A stretch of DNA of 8,220 bases from an uncultured Eubacteriales bacterium (GTDB lineage Bacteria; Bacillota_A; Clostridia; Oscillospirales; CAG-272), in assembly GCA_900557635.1 (NCBI GenBank), contig USTB01000030.1:1-8220 (forward strand). Direction: 5' to 3'. The notes beneath the pieces were generated by a model. That model was not told the DNA's origin and ran no database searches. It saw nothing but the letters and a program-made list of their open reading frames with translations. The first letter of the stretch is position 1, and every line of letters starts with the position of its first letter. Both the position numbers and the translations under genes were made by a program. This document shows positions 1 through 6,545 of this stretch, one piece after another.

Positions 1-621
1 GCCGCCGCCGAAGCCGCCGCGTTCATCGCGCAGATCAATTCCTCGGTGGAAGCCGAGCTGTATCTCCGCAGGGTGTCCCAAAAGCTGGAGATCCCCGAAG
101 AGACCCTGCGCGCCGACGTCCGCCGCCTGCGAAAGCGGGAGGAGAGGACACGGCAGAGGGAAGAGACCGCTTCCTTTATGCAGCGCAGTGCGGGCATCGG
201 CGACCGTCTGAACCCCGATAAGCTGAAAAACGCACGTGCCGCCGGCGCAGAGGAAGCCATTTTGGGCTTGCTTCTCTGCTATCCCGAGCTGTTGCGCGAG
301 GCGCGGGGGGGCAGTGAGCCGCTGTGCGCGGACGATTTCGTGACCGCGCTGAACCGTCGGATCTATACGGTGCTCACCGAGCAGTGCGCCGACGGCGAAG
401 CCTTTTCGGATGCCGCACTGAGTCAATACCTCAGCCCCGAGGAAATGGGGTACATCACAAAGCTCAAGCTGTCACGCACGGAACTGCTCAAGAACGACGG
501 AACGGTTCTGGCGGATTGTATCAAAACATTAAGGTCGTCAAAATCCAACGATAATCTGGAGGATATTCTCAATGACAAAAGAAGAAAAGCAAACCCCCGA
601 AACACCGGCAACTCACAGTGA
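1..621 (+). CDS. dnaG: DNA primase, C-terminal part (5' end outside window)
   Basis: The reading frame is open from the first base and ends at TGA 619-621, giving 206 residues of the end of the protein; the start and the zinc-binding and TOPRIM catalytic domains lie outside the window. The visible part begins with an alanine-rich helix, continues with a charged helical linker (many R, E and K, about residues 16-60) and ends with a helical region of about 120 residues containing [13 protein letters not shown] (about 86-98). That pattern is typical of the primase C-terminal domain that binds the replicative helicase DnaB. Primase makes the RNA primers for DNA replication. The assignment rests heavily on the next gene being rpoD, because dnaG-rpoD is a conserved Firmicute gene pair. 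The last 50 bases overlap rpoD in another frame. The GTG at 46 is an internal valine codon, not a start. Confidence 0.88.
   Translation, partial: AAAEAAAFIAQINSSVEAELYLRRVSQKLEIPEETLRADVRRLRKREERTRQREETASFMQRSAGIGDRLNPDKLKNARAAGAEEAILGLLLCYPELLREARGGSEPLCADDFVTALNRRIYTVLTEQCADGEAFSDAALSQYLSPEEMGYITKLKLSRTELLKNDGTVLADCIKTLRSSKSNDNLEDILNDKRRKANPRNTGNSQ
558..562 (+). promoter_or_regulatory. Ribosome binding site of rpoD, inside dnaG
   Basis: GGAGG lies 9 bases before the ATG at 572, within the dnaG coding sequence. It fixes the rpoD start upstream of the dnaG stop and supports the 50-base overlap. Confidence 0.8.
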
Positions 622-1705
622 AAAGAAATTCGACGTTCGGGAGCTTGTGGAACGGGGAAAAGCAAAAGGCTCCCTGACCAATGCCGAGATCATGGAAGCG
701 CTGGAGGACGTGGATTACGACATTGAGCAAATGGAACGGATCTACGAGATGCTGGAGAGCAACGGCGTCACCGTGACCGGATATCTGGACGCACCCGAGT
801 ACGAGCAGATCGAAAACGAGGTTGAGCAGTACGAGAGTGCCGAGGACATGGAAAAAATGCTGGCGCAGGAGGGTCTGGCGATCGACGACCCCGTGCGCAT
901 GTACCTCAAGGAGATCGGCAAGGTGCCCCTGCTTGACGCCGAGCGCGAGACTGCATTGGCGGAAAAGATGGCACAGGGCGATACCAAGGCAAAGCAGGAG
1001 CTGGTGGAAGCCAATCTGCGTCTGGTCGTTTCCATTGCCAAGCGCTATGTGGGCAAGGGCATGTTCTTCCTCGACCTCATTCAGGAGGGCAACTTAGGTC
1101 TGATGAAGGCGGTGGAAAAATTCGACTACCGCAAGGGCTATAAATTCTCCACCTACGCCACATGGTGGATCCGTCAGGCAATCACCCGCGCCATTGCCGA
1201 TCAGGCGCGCACCATCCGTATCCCCGTCCACATGGTGGAGACCATTCATAAGGTGTCCCGCGTACAGCGCCAGTTACTACAAGAGCTGGGACGCGAGGCG
1301 ACGCCGGACGAGGTGGCAAAGGAACTGAACATGAGCCCCGAAAAGGTGCGGGAGATCATGAAGATCGCACTGGATCCCGTCTCTCTCGAAACGCCGATCG
1401 GCGAGGAGGAGGACAGCCACCTGGGCGACTTCATCGAGGACGAGACCTCCCCCGCTCCGGCAGAGGTCGCATCCTACACCCTGCTCAAGGAACAGCTCAA
1501 CGAGGTGCTCCACACCCTGACCCCGCGTGAGGAACAAGTCTTGAAGCTCCGCTTCGGTCTGGACGACGGCAGGACCCGTACTCTGGAAGAGGTCGGCAAG
1601 GTCTTTAACATCACCCGTGAGCGCATCCGTCAGATCGAGGCAAAGGCTCTGCGCAAACTGCGTCACCCGAGCCGCTCCAAGCGTCTTAAGGACTATCTGG
1701 ACTGA
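572..1705 (+). CDS. rpoD: RNA polymerase primary sigma factor (sigma-70/SigA)
   Basis: A 377-residue group 1 sigma factor that directs RNA polymerase to housekeeping promoters. Domains in order: region 1.1 at about 20-80 in the short Firmicute form; region 1.2 from [12 protein letters not shown] (105-116); region 2 at about 147-217, with [23 protein letters not shown] and the -10-recognising, strand-opening segment [13 protein letters not shown] (192-204); region 3 at about 226-300; and region 4 at about 312-366, with the -35-recognising helix-turn-helix containing [17 protein letters not shown]. It ends KDYLD, as is usual for SigA. The start is supported by GGAGG 9 bases upstream, and a later start would cut into region 1.1. 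The gene overlaps dnaG by 50 bases, so the two are co-transcribed and perhaps translationally coupled. The well-matched TTGACA/TATAAT promoters elsewhere in the window are the kind this factor should read. Confidence 0.98.
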   Translation: MTKEEKQTPETPATHSEKKFDVRELVERGKAKGSLTNAEIMEALEDVDYDIEQMERIYEMLESNGVTVTGYLDAPEYEQIENEVEQYESAEDMEKMLAQEGLAIDDPVRMYLKEIGKVPLLDAERETALAEKMAQGDTKAKQELVEANLRLVVSIAKRYVGKGMFFLDLIQEGNLGLMKAVEKFDYRKGYKFSTYATWWIRQAITRAIADQARTIRIPVHMVETIHKVSRVQRQLLQELGREATPDEVAKELNMSPEKVREIMKIALDPVSLETPIGEEEDSHLGDFIEDETSPAPAEVASYTLLKEQLNEVLHTLTPREEQVLKLRFGLDDGRTRTLEEVGKVFNITRERIRQIEAKALRKLRHPSRSKRLKDYLD

Positions 1706-1720
1706 TCGCATTTTCCGCCG

Positions 1721-1738
1721 ATTGGCACATGTGCCAAT
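1721..1738. repeat. Perfect 18-base palindrome after rpoD
   Basis: ATTGGCACATGTGCCAAT is its own reverse complement. It extends by one G.T wobble and one C-G pair to 1719-1740. It begins 15 bases after the rpoD stop. No run of T follows on either strand, so it is not a standard intrinsic terminator. It could be an RNA 3'-end-stabilising hairpin, a protein-binding site, or a remnant of a small dispersed element. Confidence 0.6.
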
Positions 1739-1795
1739 TGCAGGGACGGCGCATTGTATGGAATCACCAAAAACCCGGGCGCCGATAAAATGCAC

Positions 1796-1824
1796 TTGAC
1801 ATATTCATTTTATTAGAGTAAAAT
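1796..1824 (+). promoter_or_regulatory. Sigma-A promoter of the solute-binding lipoprotein gene
   Basis: The -35 box TTGACA (1796-1801, perfect consensus) is separated by 17 bases from the -10 box TAAAAT (1819-1824, 5 of 6). Transcription should start near 1831, giving a leader of about 57 bases before the ATG at 1888. The surrounding DNA is AT-rich, unlike the flanking genes. Confidence 0.85.
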
Positions 1825-1870
1825 AGTCTACATGTATATAGTAGTCGGATTTCGGCTATGTTTGTTACCC

Positions 1871-1876
1871 AGGAGG
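1871..1876 (+). promoter_or_regulatory. Ribosome binding site deciding the lipoprotein start
   Basis: AGGAGG lies 11 bases before the ATG at 1888. The in-frame ATG at 1858 lies upstream of this site and would put about ten extra residues before the signal peptide, so 1888 is preferred. Confidence 0.8.
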
Positions 1877-1887
1877 AAGTTCTTTCC

Positions 1888-3744
1888 ATGAAAAAGAAGA
1901 TCATCTGCTTGCTTCTCTGCCTGTGTGCGGTTCTGCCCTTGGTGCTGACCGCCTGCGGACAGGACGGCAACGCTTCGCAGAGTAAGAACACCTATGTCCA
2001 CTTCACGGATGATACCGCGGCAGTGACGGTGGTTCTGTACTCCATATGCAATGAGGGCACAACGGACGAGGCGATCGCACGTGTGCAGACTGCTCTCAAC
2101 GAGATTTCCGAGGCGCAGTACAAGACCCATATCGAGCTTCGTCTTTTCCCTGAAGCAGAGTATTACAACGTCCTCAAGGAGAAGATGGCGCAGATCCAGG
2201 CAGACGAGACCTTGAAGGAGCGTCTTGCCGCGGCACAGGCGGCGGCAGCGCGTCAGGTCAAGAGTGCGAATGTCACCACCTCCCCCGATCTGGCAAACGA
2301 TCAGATCGACATCGGAACCGTCGACGGGGACGATACACAGGAGACCACCGCATACACTCCCGAAACCAAGAAAAACGAGCTGGGCTTCACCGAGACGGTG
2401 TATCCGGAGGCAGATCCCAATCAGCTGGATATCTTCCTCATTAATAACGCAGACTTTTATCAGGAATATGTGGACAGCGGTCTGTTAGCCGACCTTTCGG
2501 GCGAGCTGAACGTCGGTTCCAGCATCCTCAAGTCCTATATCAATTCCGATCTGCTGAGCGCTGTCACCACATCGGACGGCACCTTCGCCGTTCCGAATAA
2601 CCACATCATCGGCGAATATGAGTACATCCTCATCAACCGCGAGCTGGCAGACAAGTATTATATCGACTGCAACTCCATTGCCGCCATGTCCGATCTGACC
2701 GACTATTTCGATCTGGTGATCAAGCATGAGCCGCAGTACATCCCCATGGTGAATTACGGCTCCGAGCTGACCTACTTCATCGATAACAAGCCCACCATGC
2801 TCGGCACATGGCTCAAGCCGTCCGACTTTTCGGCTGTGGGAACCTCCGCATTCCTCGACCGACTGTCCCCCATGCTCCTGTTCAGCTACCGCGATTTCAA
2901 CCAGTATTATATCACAAAGTATAAATACAAGAATTACATCCGGTACATGGACTCCATCGACGGTGTGGAAAACGTAGCCGCCGCCGTGGTCAAGGGCGGT
3001 CTGGAGCTTGCGCAGAAGTACGAGGAGCAGTATTACGTGATCCCGTACAAGACGCCTATCCTGTACAACGAAGACGTGTTCTCCTCGGTCTATGCGGTCA
3101 GCAAGTACGCCGTCACGACCTCCCGTTGCATGGAAGTGCTCGAACTGCTCACCATGAACGAGGAATTCCGCAACATCTTCCAGTACGGTGTAAACGAGAT
3201 CGACTACACCCGCGACAGCGACGGTGTGGTGCACCGCATCTCCAACGATTATAACATGAACGCACTGTACACCGGCAATATGTTCAAGCTGTGGCAGAGC
3301 GACGACATGACCGCCGAACAGCTTCTCCTGTCTGCCGACAACTGGGCACTTGCCAAGGAGCAGAACCGCGAGGCTGAGCTGGATCCCTTCCTCGGCTTCA
3401 CCTTGGAAGAAGACCCCGATGTCCTTAAGGGTGAGCGCCCCGTCAAGTCTACCAAGACCGATGCAGAGGGCAACCAGATTCCGGTTTCGTATTACTGCTC
3501 CATAGCGGACATCATGAAGAAGTACGACGAGCTTTACGCCGACTTCCTCGCACGCTACGAAGCATTTGAGCCTTACGATGACGACGGCATGATGGTGGAT
3601 ATCGACTACTTCATCACCGCACTGGCACGTGAGTACAGCCAGTACGACGAGGTCAAGGATTCCATCGCCGAGGACTACAACTCCTCCGTCAAGAATCAGG
3701 TCAAGGACTGGTACCGCACCAAATACAATATCAGAGAGGGCTGA
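1888..3744 (+). CDS. Large extracellular solute-binding-like lipoprotein
   Basis: A 618-residue predicted membrane-anchored lipoprotein. It starts with a lipoprotein signal peptide: MKKK, a hydrophobic core rich in L and C, then the lipobox L-T-A-C with the lipidated cysteine at 23. From about residue 46 it resembles family 1 (sugar-type) ABC solute-binding proteins, with a first beta-strand, a helix with TDEAIARVQTALNEI, and an EYYNVLKEKM helix. A late segment ending FRNIFQYGVNEIDY (427-440) matches the YGVE-type motif common in clostridial carbohydrate-binding lipoproteins. Residues about 100-170 look like an insertion: an alanine-rich helix followed by a linker rich in T, D and E. Such proteins deliver a substrate to an ABC permease, but no permease or ATPase gene adjoins it; it has its own promoter and terminator. 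The substrate is unknown, and the fold is inferred from motifs only. Confidence 0.78.
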   Translation: MKKKIICLLLCLCAVLPLVLTACGQDGNASQSKNTYVHFTDDTAAVTVVLYSICNEGTTDEAIARVQTALNEISEAQYKTHIELRLFPEAEYYNVLKEKMAQIQADETLKERLAAAQAAAARQVKSANVTTSPDLANDQIDIGTVDGDDTQETTAYTPETKKNELGFTETVYPEADPNQLDIFLINNADFYQEYVDSGLLADLSGELNVGSSILKSYINSDLLSAVTTSDGTFAVPNNHIIGEYEYILINRELADKYYIDCNSIAAMSDLTDYFDLVIKHEPQYIPMVNYGSELTYFIDNKPTMLGTWLKPSDFSAVGTSAFLDRLSPMLLFSYRDFNQYYITKYKYKNYIRYMDSIDGVENVAAAVVKGGLELAQKYEEQYYVIPYKTPILYNEDVFSSVYAVSKYAVTTSRCMEVLELLTMNEEFRNIFQYGVNEIDYTRDSDGVVHRISNDYNMNALYTGNMFKLWQSDDMTAEQLLLSADNWALAKEQNREAELDPFLGFTLEEDPDVLKGERPVKSTKTDAEGNQIPVSYYCSIADIMKKYDELYADFLARYEAFEPYDDDGMMVDIDYFITALAREYSQYDEVKDSIAEDYNSSVKNQVKDWYRTKYNIREG

Positions 3745-3760
3745 TCAGCCGCTCTTTGCG

Positions 3761-3793
3761 CCGGGGCACGCGATCGCGTTGCCCCGGTTTTTT
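3761..3793 (+). terminator. Intrinsic terminator of the lipoprotein gene
   Basis: The 8-base stem CCGGGGCA (3761-3768) pairs with TGCCCCGG (3780-3787) and is followed by six T (3788-3793). The loop contains a second palindrome, CGCGATCGCG, that could extend the stem. It starts 17 bases after the stop codon. Confidence 0.93.
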
Positions 3794-3835
3794 GGAGCCT
3801 GCGCATCACGCCGCCGCGCATAAGGGTGCCGACGA

Positions 3836-3925
3836 AAGCAAAGCGAGGCAAAGCGGAGCAAAGCGGAGCAAAGCGGAGCAAAGCGGGGCAACGCGGAGCA
3901 AGGCAAAGCAAGGCAAGGCAAGGCA
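3836..3925. repeat. Pentanucleotide tandem repeat array (18 units)
   Basis: Eighteen consecutive 5-base units fit the consensus RRGCR except one (ACGCG, 3891-3895). The most common forms are AAGCG, GAGCA and AGGCA. At 3851-3900 the units alternate so that a 10-base unit, AAGCGGAGCA, is repeated three times exactly and then twice imperfectly. The last four units before the edge are mostly AGGCA. The plus strand of the array contains no T. It lies between the lipoprotein terminator and the alcohol dehydrogenase start, ending 36 bases before the ATG. Unit length is not a multiple of three, and the peptides it would encode are simple repeats, so I do not call a gene here. Confidence 0.93.
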
Positions 3926-3961
3926 AGACACAACATATCAACGGAATTCGGAGGAAGCCAT

Positions 3962-5074
3962 ATGTACGAAATGAATGAATATATGCCGGTTCGCGTAATC
4001 AGCGGCGACCGTTGCATCGCATCCCACGCAGAGCATCTGATCCAAGGAACACGCTGTCTGATCGTCACGGGAGCGCATTCCGCCAAAGCCTCGGGCGCAT
4101 TGGACGACGTCACCGACGTGCTGACGGCACACGGGATCGCATATTCGGTCTTTGATCGGATCGGCGAAAATCCTCTGCTCTCGGTTTGCTGCGAGGGCGG
4201 TCTTGCCGCAGTCCGCGCACAAGCGGATTTTGTGATCGGCATCGGCGGCGGTTCGCCTCTTGACGCGGCAAAAGCCGTAGCGGCGTTTGCCCAAAACCCG
4301 AGCATCGCCCCCATGGAGCTTTTCCGTCCCGAAGCGCTTTGCCCTTCCCTGCCCTTGGTTCTCATCCCCACCACCGCAGGAACGGGATCGGAGGTCAATC
4401 CCTATTCGATTCTGACACTGGACGCCGAGAACCGCAAAAAGACCTTTAACTCCCCGCATTCCTACGCCAAATGCGCCTTCCTAGACGGCAGATATCTGCA
4501 ATCCATGAAGCCCGCATCGGCGTTGTCGTGCGCTCTGGATGCGTTCTGCCACTGCATCGAATCCTACCTGTCCCCCAAGACCACCGTGCTGTCCGCCGCA
4601 TACGCCCTCAACGGCGGCGCAATGCTGTGGAACATACTTAAAGGCGCCGGCGCCGCAGGCTTGACCGTCACCGAGGAGAATCGGAGCACGCTTCTCTATG
4701 CCGCCTCGCTCGGCGGGCTCGCCATCAACACCACGGGCACGGGCTTTCCCCATCCCTTAGGGTATAATCTGACCCTGAAGCGCGGCATCCCGCACGGCAG
4801 AGCCTGCGCCGTTTTCACGGGCGAATATATCCGCCATGCCATGGCGACGGCGGAAGGAAGCGCACGCCTCGCTACGATTTCCGACTTTCTCGGAACGACC
4901 CCCGAGACCGTTTCACAGGTCATTCCGTCCCTTTCGGACGTTCATCTCACCCTCACCGACGACGAGATACGCTCCTATGACGCCGCTGTGTGCTCTGCGG
5001 GCAATTTCGCCAATTGCGTCGCCCCTCTGCCGACCGACCGTATTTCCGATATCTACCGCCGCCTGTTCGCGTGA
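3962..5074 (+). CDS. Iron-containing alcohol dehydrogenase family protein
   Basis: A 370-residue group III (Fe-type) alcohol dehydrogenase, slightly shorter than the usual 380-390. These cytoplasmic enzymes interconvert alcohols or polyols and aldehydes or ketones with NAD(P). The N-terminal dinucleotide-binding domain carries the family motif GGGSPLDAAK (95-104) and TTAGTGSE (137-144). The C-terminal helical domain carries all four expected metal ligands: D193 and H197 in LDAFCHCIES, H264 in GFPHPLGY and H278 in GIPHGRA. The ATG is supported by GGAGG 7 bases upstream (3950-3954). No convincing promoter is visible in the gap before it, which is dominated by the pentamer array. It stands alone between two terminators, so context gives no substrate. 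Butanol, 1,2-propanediol or other dehydrogenase subtypes cannot be distinguished from the sequence alone. Confidence 0.92.
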   Translation: MYEMNEYMPVRVISGDRCIASHAEHLIQGTRCLIVTGAHSAKASGALDDVTDVLTAHGIAYSVFDRIGENPLLSVCCEGGLAAVRAQADFVIGIGGGSPLDAAKAVAAFAQNPSIAPMELFRPEALCPSLPLVLIPTTAGTGSEVNPYSILTLDAENRKKTFNSPHSYAKCAFLDGRYLQSMKPASALSCALDAFCHCIESYLSPKTTVLSAAYALNGGAMLWNILKGAGAAGLTVTEENRSTLLYAASLGGLAINTTGTGFPHPLGYNLTLKRGIPHGRACAVFTGEYIRHAMATAEGSARLATISDFLGTTPETVSQVIPSLSDVHLTLTDDEIRSYDAAVCSAGNFANCVAPLPTDRISDIYRRLFA

Positions 5075-5125
5075 CCGTCACACCGCCGCGACCGCGACCC
5101 ACGGCAGATCATATCGGCGCAACAC

Positions 5126-5164
5126 AAAAAGGCACCGCCCGCATGCTTCGGGCGGTGCCTTTTT
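5126..5164. terminator. Bidirectional terminator between convergent adh and yerC
   Basis: A perfect 16-base inverted repeat: AAAAAGGCACCGCCCG (5126-5141) pairs with 5149-5164 around a 7-base loop. The A run at one end and T run at the other give a U-tract in either direction, so it can end the plus-strand dehydrogenase transcript and the minus-strand yerC transcript. Confidence 0.95.
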
Positions 5165-5216
5165 GCGTCTTTCCGTCTTTGCGTCTTTTACACCCTTTGC
5201 GGCTTTGCAGGTTCGT

Positions 5217-5525
5217 TCAGCCTTCCGTTTCCGTTTTGTCTGCGGGACGGAGCTTGGCGATCACCTCGCGGTAGCCGCCCGAGCCGTACATAATGCACTT
5301 GTTGACGCGGCTGATGGTGGCGGAGCTGGCGCCGGTCTTTTTGCCGATCTCGACAAAGGTATTGCCGTCCAGCAAGCCCACGGCAACCGAAAGGCGCTGT
5401 GCCATATCCTCCAGCTCCTTGATGGTGCAAAGATCCTCTAAAAATTTGCCGCACTCCTCTGCGTCCTTCAGGGAAAGCAGGGCGTCAAACAACAGCTTGG
5501 TCTGTTCGGTATTCAAAGGTAGCAT
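5217..5525 (-). CDS. yerC: YerC/YecD family TrpR-related DNA-binding protein
   Basis: A small cytoplasmic protein of 102 residues matching the TrpR-like YerC/YecD family of Firmicutes in length and motifs. It has an N-terminal helical region with LFDALLSLKDAEEC and FLEDLCTIKELEDMAQRL (28-45), then a helix-turn-helix with GNTFVEIGKKTGASSATISR (54-73). TrpR itself binds DNA as a dimer in response to tryptophan. Firmicute YerC-like proteins have been predicted to regulate histidine biosynthesis, but no amino-acid gene is nearby, so the target here is unknown. The start could be the ATG at 5531 or 5525. I choose 5525 because the ribosome binding site lies 8 bases before it but only 2 before the other. 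It has its own promoter and ends at the shared terminator. Confidence 0.92.
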   Translation of the reverse strand: MLPLNTEQTKLLFDALLSLKDAEECGKFLEDLCTIKELEDMAQRLSVAVGLLDGNTFVEIGKKTGASSATISRVNKCIMYGSGGYREVIAKLRPADKTETEG

Positions 5526-5533
5526 CGTCATCT

Positions 5534-5539
5534 CTCCTT
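5534..5539 (-). promoter_or_regulatory. Ribosome binding site of yerC
   Basis: AAGGAG on the minus strand, 2 bases before the first ATG (5531) and 8 bases before the second in-frame ATG (5525). The spacing favours the second ATG. Confidence 0.7.
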
Positions 5540-5550
5540 ACTATGCTGCT

Positions 5551-5579
5551 ATAATATCATAGAAAAGCAAAAACGTCAA
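5551..5579 (-). promoter_or_regulatory. Sigma-A promoter of yerC, overlapping the sufB stop
   Basis: On the minus strand the -35 box TTGACG (5579-5574) is 17 bases from the -10 box TATTAT (5556-5551), so transcription should start near 5544. The -35 box includes the TGA stop codon of the upstream suf scaffold gene. yerC can therefore be transcribed separately from the suf operon, although read-through is also possible because no terminator lies between them. Confidence 0.83.
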
Positions 5580-6505
5580 GAGGCAATGAAGCCGTTGATT
5601 ATCTTTTCCTCCGCTTCCTTTTCGGTCAGTCCCAGGGTCATGAGCTTGATAAGCTGTTCCCCCGCAATCTTGCCGATCGCCGCCTCATGGATCAGGCGTG
5701 CATCCGGACTGTTTGCGTTGATCTCGGGCTTGGCGCTGACCGACGCTTCATCCATGATAATGGCGTCGCACTCAGTGTGACCGGTGCACATATGGTTTCC
5801 GTTGACGCGGGACAGAAAGAGCTGGTGGGAATGACCGCACGCCACCGAGCGTGAGATCACATGGGTCTTTGCGTTCTCTCCGTCAAGGTCGACCTCAAAG
5901 CGCGTTTCCGCGCGCTGTTCCCCGTCGGTCAATATCCGTTCCGTGATTTTCAGGGTCGCGTTTTCCGCGAGCTTGGCGCGTGTCACACGCACGGTACGAT
6001 CAATGCCGCGGATCTGTGAGGTGTCCATTTCCATCTGCGCATTTTCCGCAAGCTCCACGATGGTCGTGGGGTTCATCTCGTTCTGTCCCGTCTGCTCTTT
6101 TTCGCCGTAGTGCTTTTCCAGATAGCGCACACGCGCGTTTTTTGCAATGTGGAAGGCGTGGATACCGTCGTGCGCGTTGTCCTCGCAGGCGCAGTTGTGA
6201 ATGCCGCAACCCGCCACGATCACCACGTCCGCATCCTCGCCCACGTAGAAATCGTTATATACCAGATCCCGCAGTCCCGCCTCGGTCAGGATCACGGGGA
6301 TGTGCACCTCCTCATACTTGGTGCCGGGCGCAATGATGATATCGATGCCGGGACGGTCTGTCTTGGAACGGATCTCTATGTTTTGACTGGACTGCTTTGC
6401 AAAGGGCTTCCCGTTCAATCGAAGATTATAGGCACCGCTGAGCGGATCGTCGATACCTGTGATGGTTTTCAAAAGGTCTTTTTCCACCTGATTTAACTCT
6501 GCCAT
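5576..6505 (-). CDS. sufB: SufB/SufD-family Fe-S cluster assembly scaffold (short, minimal type)
   Basis: A 309-residue protein of the SufB/SufD family, which with the ATPase SufC forms the scaffold on which Fe-S clusters are built in the cytoplasm. The C-terminal third carries the family signature: NSPDARLIHEAAIGKI (265-280, with H273 and E274), then LGLTEKEAEEKIINGF (291-306). A cysteine-rich stretch, GCGIHNCACED (C100, C105, C107), and C223, C240 and C246 could bind metal or cluster. It is much shorter than classical SufB (over 450 residues) and resembles the single scaffold of minimal two-gene SUF systems of archaea and anaerobes. The frame is open upstream to 6601 inside sufC, but the residues there do not resemble the family. 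The ATG at 6505 is preferred; its AAAGGA site (6526-6521) is rather far away. It lies 40 bases after the sufC stop, clearly in one operon. Confidence 0.9.
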   Translation of the reverse strand: MAELNQVEKDLLKTITGIDDPLSGAYNLRLNGKPFAKQSSQNIEIRSKTDRPGIDIIIAPGTKYEEVHIPVILTEAGLRDLVYNDFYVGEDADVVIVAGCGIHNCACEDNAHDGIHAFHIAKNARVRYLEKHYGEKEQTGQNEMNPTTIVELAENAQMEMDTSQIRGIDRTVRVTRAKLAENATLKITERILTDGEQRAETRFEVDLDGENAKTHVISRSVACGHSHQLFLSRVNGNHMCTGHTECDAIIMDEASVSAKPEINANSPDARLIHEAAIGKIAGEQLIKLMTLGLTEKEAEEKIINGFIAS

Positions 6506-6545
6506 AGGTCTTATTACGCTTCCTTTCGTTGCTCTCGTTCTGCGC

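Noticed and set aside
1828..1844. Possible hairpin in the lipoprotein gene leader (CTAC...GTAG)
   Set aside because: Only four pairs form, in an AT-rich leader; this is within chance expectation.
1858..1887. Earlier ATG for the lipoprotein gene at 1858
   Set aside because: It lies before the AGGAGG site and would add residues in front of an otherwise standard lipoprotein signal peptide.
2485..3234. Minus-strand open frame of 249 codons inside the lipoprotein gene
   Set aside because: It mirrors the codon pattern of the plus-strand gene, is rich in V, H and D with no recognisable domain, and has no promoter or ribosome binding site.
3836..3925. CRISPR array
   Set aside because: The units are contiguous 5-base repeats without 30-40 base unique spacers, and no cas genes are present.
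3745..4459. Minus-strand open frames across the pentamer array and the start of the dehydrogenase gene
   Set aside because: They are antisense to a clearly real gene, encode simple repeats (ALPCLALPC-like) over the array, and have no family motifs or credible start context.
5165..5188. Three 8-base tandem units (SCGTCTTT) after the bidirectional terminator
   Set aside because: It is too short and simple to interpret, and lies in the 3' tail of yerC with no sign of function.
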